Shown piece after piece: positions 23,201 to 31,600 of a stretch of DNA of 64,000 nucleotides. Each line of letters starts with the position of its first letter. Positions within the stretch are counted from its first letter, which is position 1. The notes under the pieces were generated by a model. The model was not told where the DNA came from and ran no database searches. It saw nothing but the letters and a program-made list of their open reading frames with translations. Origin of the DNA: Sphaerolaimus hirsutus (lineage: Eukaryota; Nematoda; Chromadorea; Monhysterida; Sphaerolaimidae); NCBI GenBank assembly GCA_964036195.1, contig OZ038450.1, forward strand, positions 16,246,701 to 16,310,700, written 5' to 3'. Made by a program: the position numbers and the translations under genes.

Positions 23201-25851
23201 TCGGCCGATGTTTTTAAAAAAAAAAAACATTTCGGACGTCACGTTTTTTTTTAAAAAAAAACGTTTAAAAAAAAACATCGGCCAACCCTAGATATGAGAT
23301 TAGTGATCGAGTTATATTCGATAAACAGTATTGGATACCGTATTGCAGAAAATTATTCATTACGAATGTAGACAACATACTGACATGTCTACTCGTATAA
23401 ACATTGGAGCCAGGGACGTATCCAGGATTTTTGAGCGGGGGGGGGGCTGCTTGTTTACGGAGGCCGGCGAGGGGGGGGGCTCAGCCCCCCCCCCTAAAAT
23501 TTTAGCTACATAGTGGCTGAATGGCGCTGGCGCCATTAGTAGGCGCCACGCCATGGCGCCATTGGCGTTGGCGCCAGCGCCATGGAATGCTGTATATGTA
23601 TGTAAATATACATACAAAACAGCAAAAAGCACAACATTGAGTGTATTTTTTTAACGATTTGCGGCCACATGGAGCAAATCTGATGATAATACCTCATGTA
23701 CGGTGAAGAATGCGCGCTTGCGCGCAAAATTTTTAAGGCTGACGTTGAAAAAGTCGCATTTTCCGGTCACTTTCTGGTCTCGCCCCGGGAGGGGGGGGGG
23801 GGGCTGCAGCCCCCCCCCGCCCCCCCCCCCTGGATACGGCCCTGATTGGAGCCTCAGTATATTTATACCAATATCAACTTCGAAAATTTTGGAAAAAATA
23901 TCAAAATCGATACTGAAAGTGAACTCATCTCAATGCTATATGTGAGTTCCGGTATTTTTATATTAACACTTATATTTTTATATAAATACACGGGTATTTT
24001 AATATGAATATTTTTTATATATATTCAGAAACACGGGGTAAAAATGTGCATTGTTAATGGGAATATTCATTCCCCCGAACAAAAACACAACCTCAAAAAC
24101 AAACCTGAGCGGCGACATAAACATTTTCCAAATCCAACTCGGGCACCTGCACGGTCACCCAGCTCGCGTTGATATAGTCCGTCTTGGCACTTTGCCCATT
24201 GGTAATGCAAATATTGCCCGTTGAGTTATCACTGTCAATGGCGATCGGCTGAGGTGGCCGCAGTCTTACTCGGTTGCTGTCGTACGGCAGCACGTTCCAA
24301 TAGCGATTTAGGTGTTCGTTTGTGCGGTCCAAGGCTGCCCGCGTGCTACCCTGCAAAGTGCGATCACACGTGTTATTTTGTAAAATGGACCCGAACTTGA
24401 AATTGAACTTGAAATTTTGTGAAGTCAACTCTGACACCGCGTCACGGCAAACCCTACAATGTATATCTCAAAAAAACACGCTACCCTACGGTGCATGTTA
24501 GTCCAACCATGAAATAAGCAATATTCTGGTGTGGTATTTATTGGAGTCAATATCAGCACCCGAGGTCGACGGCTGACCACAAAAAAAAGAACCTAAAAGG
24601 CCACTGCATTTCACTAAACGAGCTTTTTGCTCATCACATCACTCAATATATCAAATCAAACCAAACATCAAAAAGTTCACCTGACTACTTTGCCGCCATA
24701 AACCGGCAAACTCGTCAGCCAACTGCCCGCTGCTCATATCTGCTTTCAAGTTTTCGATCGACTGCACGAATGTGCTGCTGTGCTGCGCCGCCGGCGGCGC
24801 GACTGCACCGGGCGCGCCGATCAGCTCGGTGCCGTTGGCGCGGTCGATGTGCAGCGGCGGGGGAGAGTTGGCGCCCGACAGGGAACCGTACTGCGGGGTG
24901 GATTGGTGGATGAAGCTTTTGATTGGATGAAACGTGTCAATAGTTGCAGCCCCCCGCCCAGGGACGTATCCAGAATTTTTTGAGCGGGGGGGGCTGCTTG
25001 TTTACGGAGGCTGGCGAACCCCTAAATTTTTTCCCTGTACAGTGACGAAATAGCGCTATGGCGCTGGCGCCATTCGTAGGCGCCATTGGCGTTGGCGCTG
25101 GCGCCGAAAACCGCTGTATATGTATGTAAACGTACATACATACAGAGCGACTGGCACACCATTGAGTGCATCTATTGGATTTGGGACTGCAGGGATCGAT
25201 TTTTAGATAATAATGCATGTGTAACGGAACAATGCGCGGTAGACCGCAATTTTTTTTGAGAAACACCTCGAAAGTTATACTGAAGGTCGCATTTTCCTGT
25301 CCTTTTTTATGTCTCACACGGGAAGGGCTGCCCCCCCCCCCATGAATACGTCCTTGACCCCGCCCCCAAAGCAGAGTAGATAAATATTTATTTAGTTTTT
25401 CCATGGGGACTTGGCCTCATCACAGTGTATATACTGATAATTTCGCAACAAAAATATTTACATATGGGGAATAAATCCCTGAACTTAGATAAATTAGCTT
25501 TTTCGATCACACTAGCGCAGCGATCACAACTTTATACTTCCACTGACACACTCACCATATAATTGCGAAAATACTCGGCCAATCTGTGGCGCGTGGGGCG
25601 TGCGAAATTGAAATTCAAATTCTGCCCAAGGCACCCACTTCTCACGCCCGAATTTCCCGAATGCGGATAATATGCGCGCGAGTTTTTATAATAAAAACTA
25701 TGCGACAAATTGCTGTCATCGTCCGGCTCATTAAAGGCCGGGTTCCAAGACGCCGGTTGCGCCGAATTCACAGGCTTATGGTAATTGTCTTGATTTTGAT
25801 TGAAATAGTGCGCGGCGTAATTAAGCGGCCTGTTCGCATGATTGTACATCG
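5641..25851 (-). CDS. Tandem-domain protein tyrosine phosphatase (receptor-type-like, D1 and D2)
   Basis: Twelve exons encode two PTP domains and end at a TGA at 5641-5643. D1 has HLNRYWNVLPYD, DYINAS, GWPDHGAPKD, the signature VHCSAGVGRTG and the Q-loop VQTEEQ, so it should be an active phosphotyrosine phosphatase. D2 has KNRYWNRLPYD, DYINAS, GWPDFGAPDD, IHCTGGNGRTG and VETDDQ: the nucleophile Cys, the Arg and the WPD Asp are kept, but the signature loop is unusual and the first Q-loop Gln is Glu. Two tandem domains, with D2 ending the protein, is the receptor-PTP layout. No ectodomain or membrane segment was found upstream, so the 5' end is incomplete or the protein is cytosolic. Phases agree at every junction except exon 6 to exon 7, where D1 could instead end at a TGA (19798). 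Two adjacent genes cannot be excluded. Confidence 0.8.
6138..6292 (-). CDS. PTP exon 11: D2 WPD loop and atypical signature
   Basis: Acceptor cgtcgcag, donor CG/GTGCGT. It reads VQFHGWPDFGAPDDPG, then LIHCTGGNGR. The loop keeps Cys-X5-Arg but has TGGNG in place of the usual SAGVG. Confidence 0.85.
6341..6426. repeat. Short CCTCGAATA-family element
   Basis: TACCGTATATCCTCGAATAC at the left and ATTCGATGATATACGGTA at the right; 86 bp. TA at both ends fits a mariner-like TA target, which is an inference. Confidence 0.7.
6565..7875. repeat. Foldback element with TGCGCACACTAGTTTTCAC ends
   Basis: TGCGCACACTAGTTTTCAC at the left is inverted at the right end. The arms (6590-6780 and 7500-7735) hold ACACAGAAAC / AAAACTCAAA arrays in mirrored order. 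The middle includes a decayed CCTCGAA element (6951-7235). Confidence 0.7.
7896..8043 (-). CDS. PTP exon 10: D2 beta strands before the WPD loop
   Basis: Acceptor tgtttttag, donor CAC/GTGCGT. It encodes IRTFTVTVDG and DRKIVH, which joins exon 11 at VQFHGWPD as in D1. The donor lies 21 bp from the end of a foldback element (6565-7875). Confidence 0.75.
8221..8367 (-). CDS. PTP exon 9: D2 central sheet
   Basis: Acceptor gtcctacag, donor TTG/GTCGGT. It reads CIAAQGPMEGTVDTFWRMI, then NLIVMLTEKNCHRYW, aligning with D1 exon 4. Confidence 0.85.
8529..9191. mobile_element. hAT-like non-autonomous element, TTTTCCG (B) family
   Basis: Ends TAGGGTGTCAAA and TTTGACACCCTA. Arms are arrays of CCGTTTTCCG and CCGGCTGCTGAAA; the centre is AT-rich. 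The flanking 8-mers match 6/8 when taken next to AGGGT. It lies in the intron between phosphatase exons 8 and 9. Confidence 0.85.
9239..9352 (-). CDS. PTP exon 8: D2 phosphotyrosine-recognition loop
   Basis: Acceptor ctctccag, donor CAG/GTGATT. It holds GKNRYWNRLPYDRNRVIV and GDYINA, a canonical KNRY loop. A G-family element starts 248 bp upstream. Confidence 0.85.
9601..10034. mobile_element. hAT-like non-autonomous element, GGCGCC (G) family
   Basis: CAGGGACGTAGCCAGG at the left is inverted at the right (CCTGGCTACGTCCTTG). Flanks are acattgat/acatagat (7/8). It contains poly-G/C tracts, a GGCGCCATGGCGC array and the palindrome GCGCGCTTGCGCGC. Confidence 0.88.
10191..10392. repeat. Inverted-repeat element with TCCCAAGCCCTGTAAAGT ends
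   Basis: TCCCAAGCCCTGTAAAGTAA at the left is inverted at the right. The arms repeat AAGTGTCAAATGTAAAGTCA. It is related in design to the elements at 3109 and 3487. Confidence 0.8.
10508..10662 (-). CDS. PTP exon 7: D1-D2 linker / D2 wedge helix
   Basis: It encodes VALDAFRKMVKENRSILVDR and LEMWEENVDG, similar in spacing to the D1 wedge (FVQSIENLKAD and EFAGLW). The right end is uncertain: either an acceptor ATCCAAAG at 10650 (a CTAAC branch-like site lies upstream) or a Met at 10662 starting a separate gene. The donor GTGAGT is strong. Confidence 0.6.
10736..11080. repeat. TGCGCACACTAGTT-family repeat copies
   Basis: Motifs TGCGCACACTAGTTGACTGC, GTCAACTGCAGTTGA and AAACTCAAATGCGTTC recur in both orientations. 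Fragments of the family also lie at 2264-2370, 33140-33330, 53800-53890 and 56430-56525. Confidence 0.6.
11264..11630. repeat. CCTCGAATAA-family element
   Basis: Left TACCGCAAATCCTCGAATAA, right TTATTCGAGGATTTAGG. Inside are repeated CCCCTCGAATAACTCCCCC motifs. Confidence 0.65.
11631..13125. other. Intronic sequence without a recognised gene
   Basis: No convincing exon. It includes a run of C followed by A at 11730-11750. From 12,930 there are loose GTTGAGTTGA / GGGGCTGAGTTTA repeats that lead into the satellite. Confidence 0.45.
13126..15955. repeat. Satellite array, monomer about 115 bp with higher-order repeat of about 465 bp
   Basis: Monomers carry TGCACTCCATTTTGACACTA, ATTACCATAACCCTGAAAAT and GAAATGATGCATTTTTGGGT. 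A variant block with GAACCCCCTGGGCCAAAAAC recurs at 14041, 14504 and 14970, giving a four-monomer period of 463-466 bp. It lies in the long intron between D1 and D2. Confidence 0.9.
16011..17440. repeat. G-rich minisatellite, about 32 bp unit
   Basis: The unit is GGGGGTGCCATTTTTGGGGG followed by GTCCCCA, with variants (GGGAGCCAACTTTGGGTGGG). A block of about 0.51-0.54 kb is duplicated (16,590-17,090 versus 17,100-17,630). Confidence 0.9.
16560..17900. mobile_element. Helitron-like terminal sequences (three or four copies)
   Basis: At 17,855-17,898 the sequence AGAACCACAAAACCCGACCG runs into a hairpin (CCGACCGAAGGTCGG), then AGAGAATCCTG and CTAG before T, the layout of a Helitron 3' end. Inverse copies with hairpin CCAACCTTCAGTTGG lie at about 16,580, 16,915-16,960 and 17,452-17,500. 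No Rep/helicase frame is present, so the class is tentative. Confidence 0.45.
18328..18918. mobile_element. hAT-like non-autonomous element, TTTTCCG (B) family
   Basis: Ends TAGGGTGTCAAATTTCCG and TTTTTTGACACCCTA. Flanks cgcacgat/cccacaat (6/8). Same order of CCGGCTGCTG, CCAGTTTTTCCGCC and CAGCAAAATTTCAG blocks as the copy at 8529. Confidence 0.85.
18919..19797. other. Intronic sequence without a recognised gene
   Basis: AT-rich, with no repeat or exon that I can support, just downstream of the D1 end. Confidence 0.4.
19830..20002 (-). CDS. PTP exon 6: end of D1
   Basis: Completes the signature with RTGAYILLETL and carries the Q-loop motif MVQTEEQLLFA. The donor is uncertain: CAACAGG/GTAGAA at 19830 leaves phase 1, which does not fit exon 7. 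Reading on gives eleven more residues and a TGA at 19798. Confidence 0.78.
20188..20230. repeat. (AT)n microsatellite
   Basis: Uninterrupted TA dinucleotides. Confidence 0.95.
20231..20600. repeat. Decayed dispersed repeat (GTCCGGCACCCAGTGG family)
   Basis: Repeats CATCAAGTCCGGCACCCAGT and TTTTCGACCACTTCGG. An inverse relative is at 21,280-21,560 (CCACTGGGTGCCGGACTTGA). Confidence 0.55.
20907..21024. repeat. Inverted repeat of about 118 bp
   Basis: Left AATTTTAATGGGGGTGAATG and right CATTTACCCCCATTAAAATT, with GACGTCACTTATGAC also mirrored. Confidence 0.8.
21688..21893 (-). CDS. PTP exon 5: D1 WPD loop and catalytic signature
   Basis: Acceptor cgatgcag chosen so that IVQ joins IQMHGWPDHGAP. 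It contains the WPD loop and the signature ILVHCSAGVGR; the codon for Arg is split by the intron. Between them lies a longer than usual Ser/Pro/Gly-rich insertion. Confidence 0.87.
22339..22605 (-). CDS. PTP exon 4: D1 central sheet
   Basis: Acceptor caccacag, donor CAG/GTGTGT, 89 codons. It reads GPKPETIDHFWHMVCQ and then ISLILMLTDMTESG and CTQYWPE, the standard PTP core between the pTyr loop and the WPD loop. It ends EWSIVQ, which joins exon 5 at IQMHGWPD. Confidence 0.85.
22648..23290. mobile_element. hAT-like non-autonomous element, poly-A/ACG (C) family
   Basis: TAGGGTTGG at the left, CCAACCCTA at the right, perfect 8-bp duplication gatatgag. Arms are AAAAAACGTTTTTTTT arrays; the core holds CCATATAATGGCTGTGG and GCGCGCTAGCGCGC. 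Near-identical copies lie at 38236 and 56679. Confidence 0.92.
23411..23844. mobile_element. hAT-like non-autonomous element, GGCGCC (G) family
   Basis: CAGGGACGTATCCAGG and CCTGGATACGGCCCTG ends with a perfect 8-bp duplication attggagc. It contains GGCGCCATGGCGC arms and GCGCGCTTGCGCGC. Confidence 0.92.
24105..24350 (-). CDS. PTP exon 3: D1 phosphotyrosine-recognition loop
   Basis: Acceptor ctttgcag, donor CAG/GTTTGT, 82 codons. It holds HLNRYWNVLPYD (the KNRY loop, with Leu for Lys), an inserted polar segment with an NST sequon, then TDYINASWV and VYVAAQ. Confidence 0.82.
24681..24890 (-). CDS. PTP exon 2: linker and wedge helix
   Basis: Acceptor ccccgcag, donor CAG/GTGAAC, 70 codons in phase 0. 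A Pro/Ala-rich linker is followed by FVQSIENLKAD and LADEFAGLW, the helix-turn-helix that starts receptor PTP catalytic units. A G-family transposon ends 68 bp upstream of the acceptor. Confidence 0.68.
24959..25356. mobile_element. hAT-like non-autonomous element, GGCGCC (G) family
   Basis: CAGGGACGTATCCAG and TACGTCCTTG ends; flanks cccccgcc/accccgcc (7/8). It sits between phosphatase exons 1 and 2. Confidence 0.88.
25556..25851 (-). CDS. PTP exon 1: polar N-terminal or juxtamembrane segment
   Basis: Acceptor gtctaacag, donor GTGAGT. There are 98 codons, rich in Asn, Tyr and Ser, ending RPTRHRLAEYFRNYM, which resembles the segment just before D1 in receptor PTPs. An ATG sits two bases into the exon (25849) and could be the start. 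The upstream acceptor implies a 5' untranslated exon or missing coding exons. Confidence 0.6.
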
Positions 25852-25889
25852 CTGTTAGACTTTTCTCTTTAGCGAGCTAAATATAGTCA

Positions 25890-26083
25890 ATTATGTGGCA
25901 GTATGGGGAGAAAAAAGCTGAAATGTGGGTTGGCGGATATTACGATTGACAAGTTCTGGTCGACGTAAAGGGTTCTGATCAGGGGCCACTCCCTGACCCT
26001 TGAGTGCTTCGGGAACGGCAAATTGCACTGTAAAGTGGACTCTTGAACCAACGGGGATCGCAAACTCGACTTTCTGTCTTGTC
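25890..26083 (-). other. Possible coding stretch upstream of the phosphatase
   Basis: An open frame after an acceptor-like ttgacaagacag reads KVEFAIPVGSRVHFTVQFAV. It could be an upstream exon, but no donor fits well and there is no family match. Confidence 0.2.
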
Positions 26084-26914
26084 AAATGAAGCCACTGTGT
26101 ATTAGTTCATCAGAATCGATATGGCTGTCAGAGAAAAGAACATGTTTGACTAATTAAGCCTGGGCCCTGGTCCCAAATAAGCGGCCGCCTTTCTATTTAA
26201 TTGCTGCATTTTCTGCGTACTATCCCCAAAACGGCATTGTATTTAAGAGGTTGGCGAATTGTGCTACGCAAGCTTACATCTTCGCTTCGATAAATTAGTG
26301 AGGGCAAAAGCAATACAGTACTGAACTAAAATACATTTCAAACAGATTTTATGCTTGACTCAGTTGAACTACAGAGTTACAGACTACAGTCAATAGTTTT
26401 AATTTTCTACAAAACCTAAAGGCATGCTTTTGTGCATAAAAACGCGTAGATTGTCAACAAAAACACAATTGAATAACTGATCAACACTGAATAAGAAACA
26501 TGCGATGTGTCCTAAAATAGAAAAGTGTACGCAGGTGCGCGCTGCGCAGTGAAATTGAAATTCTTAAATAACGCCGGGCAAAAAAACTTTCACTGTTTGA
26601 CTAATGGATTTCCGTGCTGGGAGAAATTTACTTGATAATATGAACAATGCATCGCGAGACTACAATAAAAATGTATCCATTTGTCTGCGCGATCCGGACA
26701 AATTTCGATTTCTCTGCATGACGAAAAAGTCGGACGAAAATGAAAGAACCTAACCGGGTGTATCACGGAGGAAAAACGATTACGATGAGAAAACTTTGTA
26801 TTTAGTTAAATTAAAGGAATTAGAAAAAGAAAACATCGTCGGTGGAGGGAGGTGCGGACTTGTTGCAGCAGACGTCATATTTTCAGTCAAAAATTATTGA
26901 ATGAAATGACCGGG

Positions 26915-27380
26915 CCAGGCTCATTACGCACAGAAACCCGTTACGCACACGCACCCGTAACGGCCGTAACCCACAGAATCAAAACCCGCCACGCACAGAC
27001 GCCCGTTACGCACACAACTGGGCCCTGTGCGTGGCGGGCTTCTGTGCGGTGGGTCCCCAGTCAGCCATCTGAATTCAGGATTTTCATGTGTGTTGAAGTA
27101 GTTGACACCTGAAATTTCATCAACTGTTACAGCTGTTTTCTACATATTTTACATGTAGAAAACAGATGTAAGGGTTGGCAAAATTTCGGGTGTCAACTAC
27201 TGCTACATAGGGAATAGAATAGAAGAGAATGTGAAAAAACTTTGTATGCACAGAAACTCGGTACGCACAGAAACTCGGTACGCACATGGCATCAGCTATG
27301 TGCGGGCCGAGTTTCTGTGCGTACCGAGTTAACTTCTGTGCGTAACGGGCTTCTGTGCGTGCCGAGTTTCTGTGCGTACA
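26915..27380. repeat. CGCACAGAAACCCGTTACG arrays in mirrored pairs
   Basis: Short units (ACGCACAGAAACTCGGTACG) run forward and then inverted around short centres at 26915-27045 and 27228-27380. Between them is an inverted repeat with ends AGTAGTTGACACCTGAAATT (27090-27205). Related units occur at 30430-30560 and 32300-32390. Confidence 0.75.
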
Positions 27381-27410
27381 GCTACAGGCTCGAAATGACC
27401 TGGTAAATAC

Positions 27411-27626
27411 CAGTTCCGCAAGTGAGAAGTAAAATGGCAAAGGCGAAGTAAAAGCGTAGATGCGAAGTGAAATGGCAGATAAAATGGCAAAAGCGAAGTA
27501 AAATAAAATAAATAAAACGTAATTTCACGTCGCGTTTGCCATTTTACTTCTCAATACACTTAGATTTTGCCATTTCCCTTCGCTTTTGCCGTTTTACTTA
27601 TCGCTTCTCCACTTGCGGAACTGACC
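27411..27626. repeat. Inverted-repeat element with CAGTTCCGCAAGTG ends
   Basis: Left CCAGTTCCGCAAGTGAGAAG, right CACTTGCGGAACTG. Arms repeat AAATGGCAAAAGCGAAGT. A second copy lies at 39355-39563. Confidence 0.82.
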
Positions 27627-27804
27627 CCAGATCTCACAATCCTAAGCTCAATAGAACGTTTTCAGTTTGCTTTAAAATTACAGGCAGAGCACAAACGAAT
27701 GATAGGTTGAAACTTCATATCACTTTACTTTCAGTTGTAGCTACCTCGCATCATGCATCATTACGCACCGCCGTGCTATTTATAAATATTTCATCCTATC
27801 AGAC

Positions 27805-29630
27805 CAGGGACGCATCCAGGAGTTTTGAGCGGGGAGGGCTGCTTGTTTACGGGGGCCGGCGAATGCGGGGGCAGGGGCTCAGCCCCCCCCCTAAATTTTA
27901 GCCCTATGTAGGGACGGAAAGGCGTTTTGGCGCTAGCGCCATATAAAGGCGAAACGCCATGGCGCTATTGGCGTTGGCACCAGCGCCAGCAACCGCTTTA
28001 TATGTATGTAAATATGCATACATATACAGCGAAAGTCGCAAAAATGTGTTCATTTACAAGGATATTGGTTTACAGGGACCGATCCGCTGAAAATACAATG
28101 CATGGGGAAGAAATTGCGCGCTTGCGCGCAAAATTTTCAAGGAACATCGAAAAATATATAGGAAAAGTTGCATTTTCTGGGACTTTTTAGGTCTCACTCC
28201 GGGAAGGGGCGGAGGGCTGCAGCCCCCCGCGCATAGGGGATTTTCTGGGTAGCATTTTGGGGGGGGGGGGGGGGTCCGCAAAAGTTCGCATGGCTATAAC
28301 TTTGCAACCACGTGGCGAAATTTCACGAAAATTTAACATAATGAGGTTTCATGTCGGGGCGGTATTGAAAATCGAAATCGACTTTTTACGACCCCCCACA
28401 CCCGAGATAGGGGGGGTCTATAAAAAGACCCATTTTTCGATTTTTTTCGCTGTCGCCCGAACACGCGAACTTTGAATGTCAATAACTCCGTCATTTCACG
28501 GCCGATTTTGTTCATTTAACTTCTAAAATGAAGAAAAATCTTTGGAGATTCAATTTTTGAGGTCATTTTGGTGATGTACAGTTGCGGTCATATCGATTTG
28601 ACCCAATTTCCGAATGGCAAATTTTGAGCAAAATTTTTTTTTTGAACATGCTATCATATACTCTTAGTCGAGAGAAACAACATAAAAAAAAAATTAAGTC
28701 GATATCTCTTTCCGATCAAAAGTTATGGCGCTTCAAACTTTTCCCTCCCATCCACATAATAACCACATGCATGAAAATTCAAAACTCCATATCTTGGCCA
28801 TTTCTCAGCCGATTTTCACTGATGAACACTTGAAATGATCAGAATAACATGTAGATATCATTTTTAGGACCAGATTATCCGTATATTTCAGCAGATTTCC
28901 GATACAAGAAAATAATGCGAACTCTTGAATTAAATTGCCATAATGAAAATGCATACACATAAACTGTAGATAAAAGTTATATCTACATGTTATTCTGATC
29001 ATTTTAAGTGTTCATCAGTGAAAATCGGCTGAGAACTGGCCAAGATATGGAGTTTTGAAGTTGCATGCATGTGGTTATCATGTGGATGGGAAGGAAAAGT
29101 TTGAAGCGCCATAACTTTTGATCGGAAAGAGATATCGACTTAATTTTTTTTTATATGTTGTTTCTCTCGACCAAGAGTATATGATAGCATGTTCATAAAC
29201 AAAATTTTGCTCAAAATTTGGCATTCGGAAATTGGGTCAAATCGATATGACCGCAACTGTACATCACCAAAATGACCTCAAAAATGGAATCTCCAACGAT
29301 TTTTCTTCATTTTAGAAGTTAAATGAACAAAATCGGCCATAAAATGACGGAGTTATTGACATTCAAAGTTCGCGTGTTCGGGGCGACAGCGAAAAAAATC
29401 GAAAAATGGGTCTTTTTATAGACCCCCCCTATCTCGGGTCAGGGGGGTCGTATAAAGTCGATTTCGATTTTCAATACCGCCCCGACCTGAAACCTCATTA
29501 TGTTAAATTTTCGTCAAATTTCGCCAAGTGGTTGCAAAGTTATAGCCATGCGAACTTTGGCGGACCCCCCCCCCCCCAAAATGCTACCCAGAAAATCCCC
29601 TATGCCCCCGCCCCCCTGGATACGTCCTCG
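27805..29630. mobile_element. G-family hAT-like element with a large nested palindrome
   Basis: CAGGGACGCATCCAGG at the left and CCTGGATACGTCCTCG at the right, with perfect 8-bp duplication tatcagac. The left half has the usual GGCGCC arms and GCGCGCTTGCGCGC; a 1.37-kb palindrome fills the right. Confidence 0.92.
28231..29606. repeat. Palindrome with arms of about 620 bp and a loop of about 120 bp
   Basis: CGCATAGGGGATTTTCTGGG at the left is mirrored at the right end, and matching blocks continue inward (AAGTTCGCATGGCTATAACT, GATCAGAATAACATGTAGAT). The loop lies near 28,860-28,980. Arm identity looks high with scattered differences. Confidence 0.9.
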
Positions 29631-29830
29631 TATCAGACATCACATGCGACCAGACATATCTGCCTTGCATCGAGCAAGCGCGCTTTGTTTCAGTCTGATG
29701 CCATTGCCAGATCAGACGAAATATTCAAGCAGTTTATCATCGCTGATCATTCGAAGCTGATTTAAGAGTCATCCAATTTTTTTTTGAAATTTCAGTAGAA
29801 AACTAGCGTGGACACCACATGAAAAGTATT

Positions 29831-30420
29831 TATTCCAGCCACAAATGTCCCACCCCCCCCCCTTAAGGGGTATATTTACGTCCATAGTGACTGGCGCGGG
29901 AAATCTAATGCATTTACAATGCTTGCACAATGTTCCAGCTTTGTTTAATTATTTACATGACACTTCTGCGGTTACATTGTAATTTTGTGTCTTTTTGTGT
30001 TGCGCCATGGTCACCTTTTATCATGGAGAAAGGGTAAATATTTACCTTGAAAAAACAATGATGGAAATGGTTTAAAAATGGCTTCGCTGAATGCACTTCT
30101 GCCCGTTTGTACGACGTATAAAAAAACCATGTCAGGGGTGATAAAAATTGCTATTTTTGAGAAAATCTATGGCTAAGTATGCCCATTGAATTGTTTTCAA
30201 TGTTTTCAACTGAAATTAATCTAATAAGCCATGAAAAACCCTGCAAAAAATTCAAACTACTTGAGATAAATAAATCATCTCTACCTACATTACCTTCACA
30301 AAATAATTAATTTTCAAATACGCCCAACATTCGAAATGCACATTATCAAGGTCATGCAGCGGCGGCTTGCCTGTTAGAAAATGAAATGAGATAAGCCCAC
30401 AGGCATGATAGCAATTTCAA
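29831..30420. other. No feature recognised
   Basis: AT-rich sequence with one C-run; no exon or repeat can be supported. Confidence 0.4.
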
Positions 30421-30567
30421 ATGTTCCATCGAGTCGAAGCGACGCACAAAGCGAGTCGAAGCGACGCACAAAGCGAGCCGACGCACTTCCCGTTTGCGGA
30501 CGGGTCAAGCCTATTACGCATGTAAACCCATCACGCATGTAGACCCATTATAGACACATTATACACG

Positions 30568-30790
30568 CAGGGGTAAGAAAAGGGGCGGTTAACCCCACCC
30601 CAAACCACCCAGCTATCTATCTATCTATCCCTGGGCCAAATTTTTTTGACTACTCATCCCTGAACACCCCCCCCCCCACAAATTGCCCAGCTATTTATCT
30701 AGCTATCTGGAGCGCTTTTGAGCTATTTTACCCTAATCTTCACCCAAAATCGCAAATTTTCATACTTCTTATAGATTTTCACCTTCAAAA
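30568..30790. mobile_element. Truncated CTATCTATC (F) family element
   Basis: Begins CAGGGGTAAGAAAAGGGG and has CAGCTATCTATCTATC motifs, but the right terminus and duplication are missing. Confidence 0.65.
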
Positions 30791-31600
30791 TCAGTAGATC
30801 ATGTGATCGCCTATTTCCACCATGCCGGGTATAATAAAATGTGTTCCGGGTCAACATGCGGGATGGGTTTACATGCGGAATAGTGCAGTGCAGGCCCTTT
30901 GCGGGACCGCCCAGCCGCAGTAAATTGAGACTGCATGGAACGACTGCACCAGATGAACGAATGAAGGAATGCATAACGTTGGATTGACACACGCGCTCAC
31001 AAACGAATGAACGGGCTTCAATTCCGCACGCTGGGAAATGACAAGGTTAATGTCGAGGATCAAGAAAAATTACGCGTCAAATTAAATTCTATCACATTTA
31101 ATGTGACATTTATAGCTTATCATGGTCTCGACATTTGGATGGGGAATTAAAAATAGTAGCTGCAATTGAATTTAGGTTAGCTGATGAGTAATGTATCAAA
31201 TACGAGGTGCATCAACAAATTATTATAAATTGGGGTTATATTCAGGGTACTGTAGCTCTGCTTTATCGGACTTCACACTGATTGATAACGCCAGAGAATA
31301 CCGAAGTGTGCATAACCAACTTCCGAAATCAGAAAAAGAACTAAATATACCCACCCATTACTTTTTCAACATTAAAGCCTGTCCGAGCATTTCACTTGGG
31401 CAGAAATTGATTTGAAATTTCACTCAAACACTGACAGACAGATGCTGAGACATGGGAATAGTTAGATGAGCTCATATGATCAAAAGACATCCGTCAAAGT
31501 TATGAAGTGAACTGATGCTCAATTGTCACAGCGAGCATGTTTGCAACTTTATCAAAAGGGGACAACCCATCAAAATGCCGTATTCAGGTGGGGCTAGCGC

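Noticed and set aside
22648-23290. TAGGGTT ends as telomere-like sequence
   Set aside because: The motif is not tandem and occurs only as paired inverted ends next to 8-bp duplications.
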